Below, one piece after another: positions 19,820-19,869 of a stretch of 19,869 nt of DNA; positions within the stretch are counted from its first letter, which is position 1; every line of letters starts with the position of its first letter. Origin of the DNA: JAFGBM01 sp964564915. Its GTDB lineage: Bacteria > Actinomycetota > Actinomycetes > Actinomycetales > Demequinaceae. The stretch lies in the NCBI GenBank assembly GCA_964564915.1, contig CAZMCU010000033.1, positions 1-19,869 of the forward strand, given 5' to 3'. The notes under the pieces were generated by a model that was not told where the DNA came from, searched no databases, and saw nothing but the letters and a program-made list of their open reading frames with translations. A program made the translations under genes and the position numbers.

Positions 19820-19869
19820 GGGCCTCTAGCTCAGTTGGTAGAGCAGCGGACTTTTAATCCGCGGGTCGT
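19820..19869 (+). tRNA. tRNA-Lys (anticodon UUU), 3' part outside window
   Basis: The 5' acceptor strand GGGCCTC is followed by TA, the D arm GCTC-AGTTGGTA-GAGC, and the anticodon arm GCGGA-CTTTTAA-TCCGC. This puts anticodon TTT at 19853-19855, which reads AAA/AAG lysine codons. The window ends in the variable region, so the T arm and 3' acceptor strand are not seen. The gene looks intact as far as it goes and starts 12 nt after the previous stop codon. Confidence 0.95.

Noticed and set aside
1..19869. CRISPR array, prophage, transposon or integrated plasmid
   Set aside because: No regular direct repeats with spacers, no transposase, integrase or phage structural gene, and the composition is even throughout.

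Overview
The window is GC-rich, densely packed chromosomal DNA from an actinobacterium, most likely in or near the Micrococcales. The evidence is the strong G/C bias at third codon positions, frequent GTG starts, the actinobacterial form of the Tad pilus locus (DUF4244 pilin and Rv3654c-like subunit), a HAD-IB hydrolase divergent from that locus as in mycobacteria, the ppk-mutT1 pair, and Pro/Ser/Thr-rich lipoproteins. Family names come from recognising motifs by eye; no search was run. I see no insertion sequence, integrase, CRISPR array, phage or plasmid gene. No stretch longer than 300 bases lacks a gene.

Layout. (1) 1-2896, minus: a Tad/Flp pilus operon read tadA, a fused tadB-tadC, a DUF4244 Flp-type pilin, a TadE-like minor pilin, and a TadE/TadG-like subunit cut off at the window edge. 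(2) 2962-4773, plus: HAD-IB phosphatase and a membrane-anchored SGNH hydrolase; the latter converges on an acyltransferase-3 membrane protein (4770-6062, minus), and the two genes share a CTAG stop. (3) 6152-7920, plus: an APC permease and a cupredoxin-fold lipoprotein lacking the copper-ligand Cys. (4) 7932-12454, minus: a CASTOR/POLLUX-type channel and an ABC exporter pair. (5) 12648-16145, plus: dodecin, polyphosphate kinase, and a MutT1-like Nudix/histidine-phosphatase fusion overlapping ppk. (6) 16146-16403: a convergent intergenic region with an unusually structured, possibly transcribed element. (7) 16404-17469, minus: msrB plus a conserved unknown. (8) 17637-19808, plus: a small membrane protein, an unknown lipoprotein, and a GH114-type lipoprotein. 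(9) 19820 to the end: the 5' part of tRNA-Lys(UUU).

How they fit together: the Tad genes build a thin surface pilus. The SGNH/acyltransferase pair probably adjusts acyl groups on an envelope glycan or lipid. The ppk-mutT1 pair belongs to polyphosphate and nucleotide housekeeping, and msrB to protein repair. Promoters show a recurring TANNNT -10 box at the expected distance from start codons and no convincing -35. Two of these boxes sit exactly 6 nt before an ATG, which predicts leaderless mRNAs. Most of the window is ordinary core or near-core genome. The strongest candidates for something undescribed are the structured element at 16208-16291 and the Cys-less cupredoxin lipoprotein.
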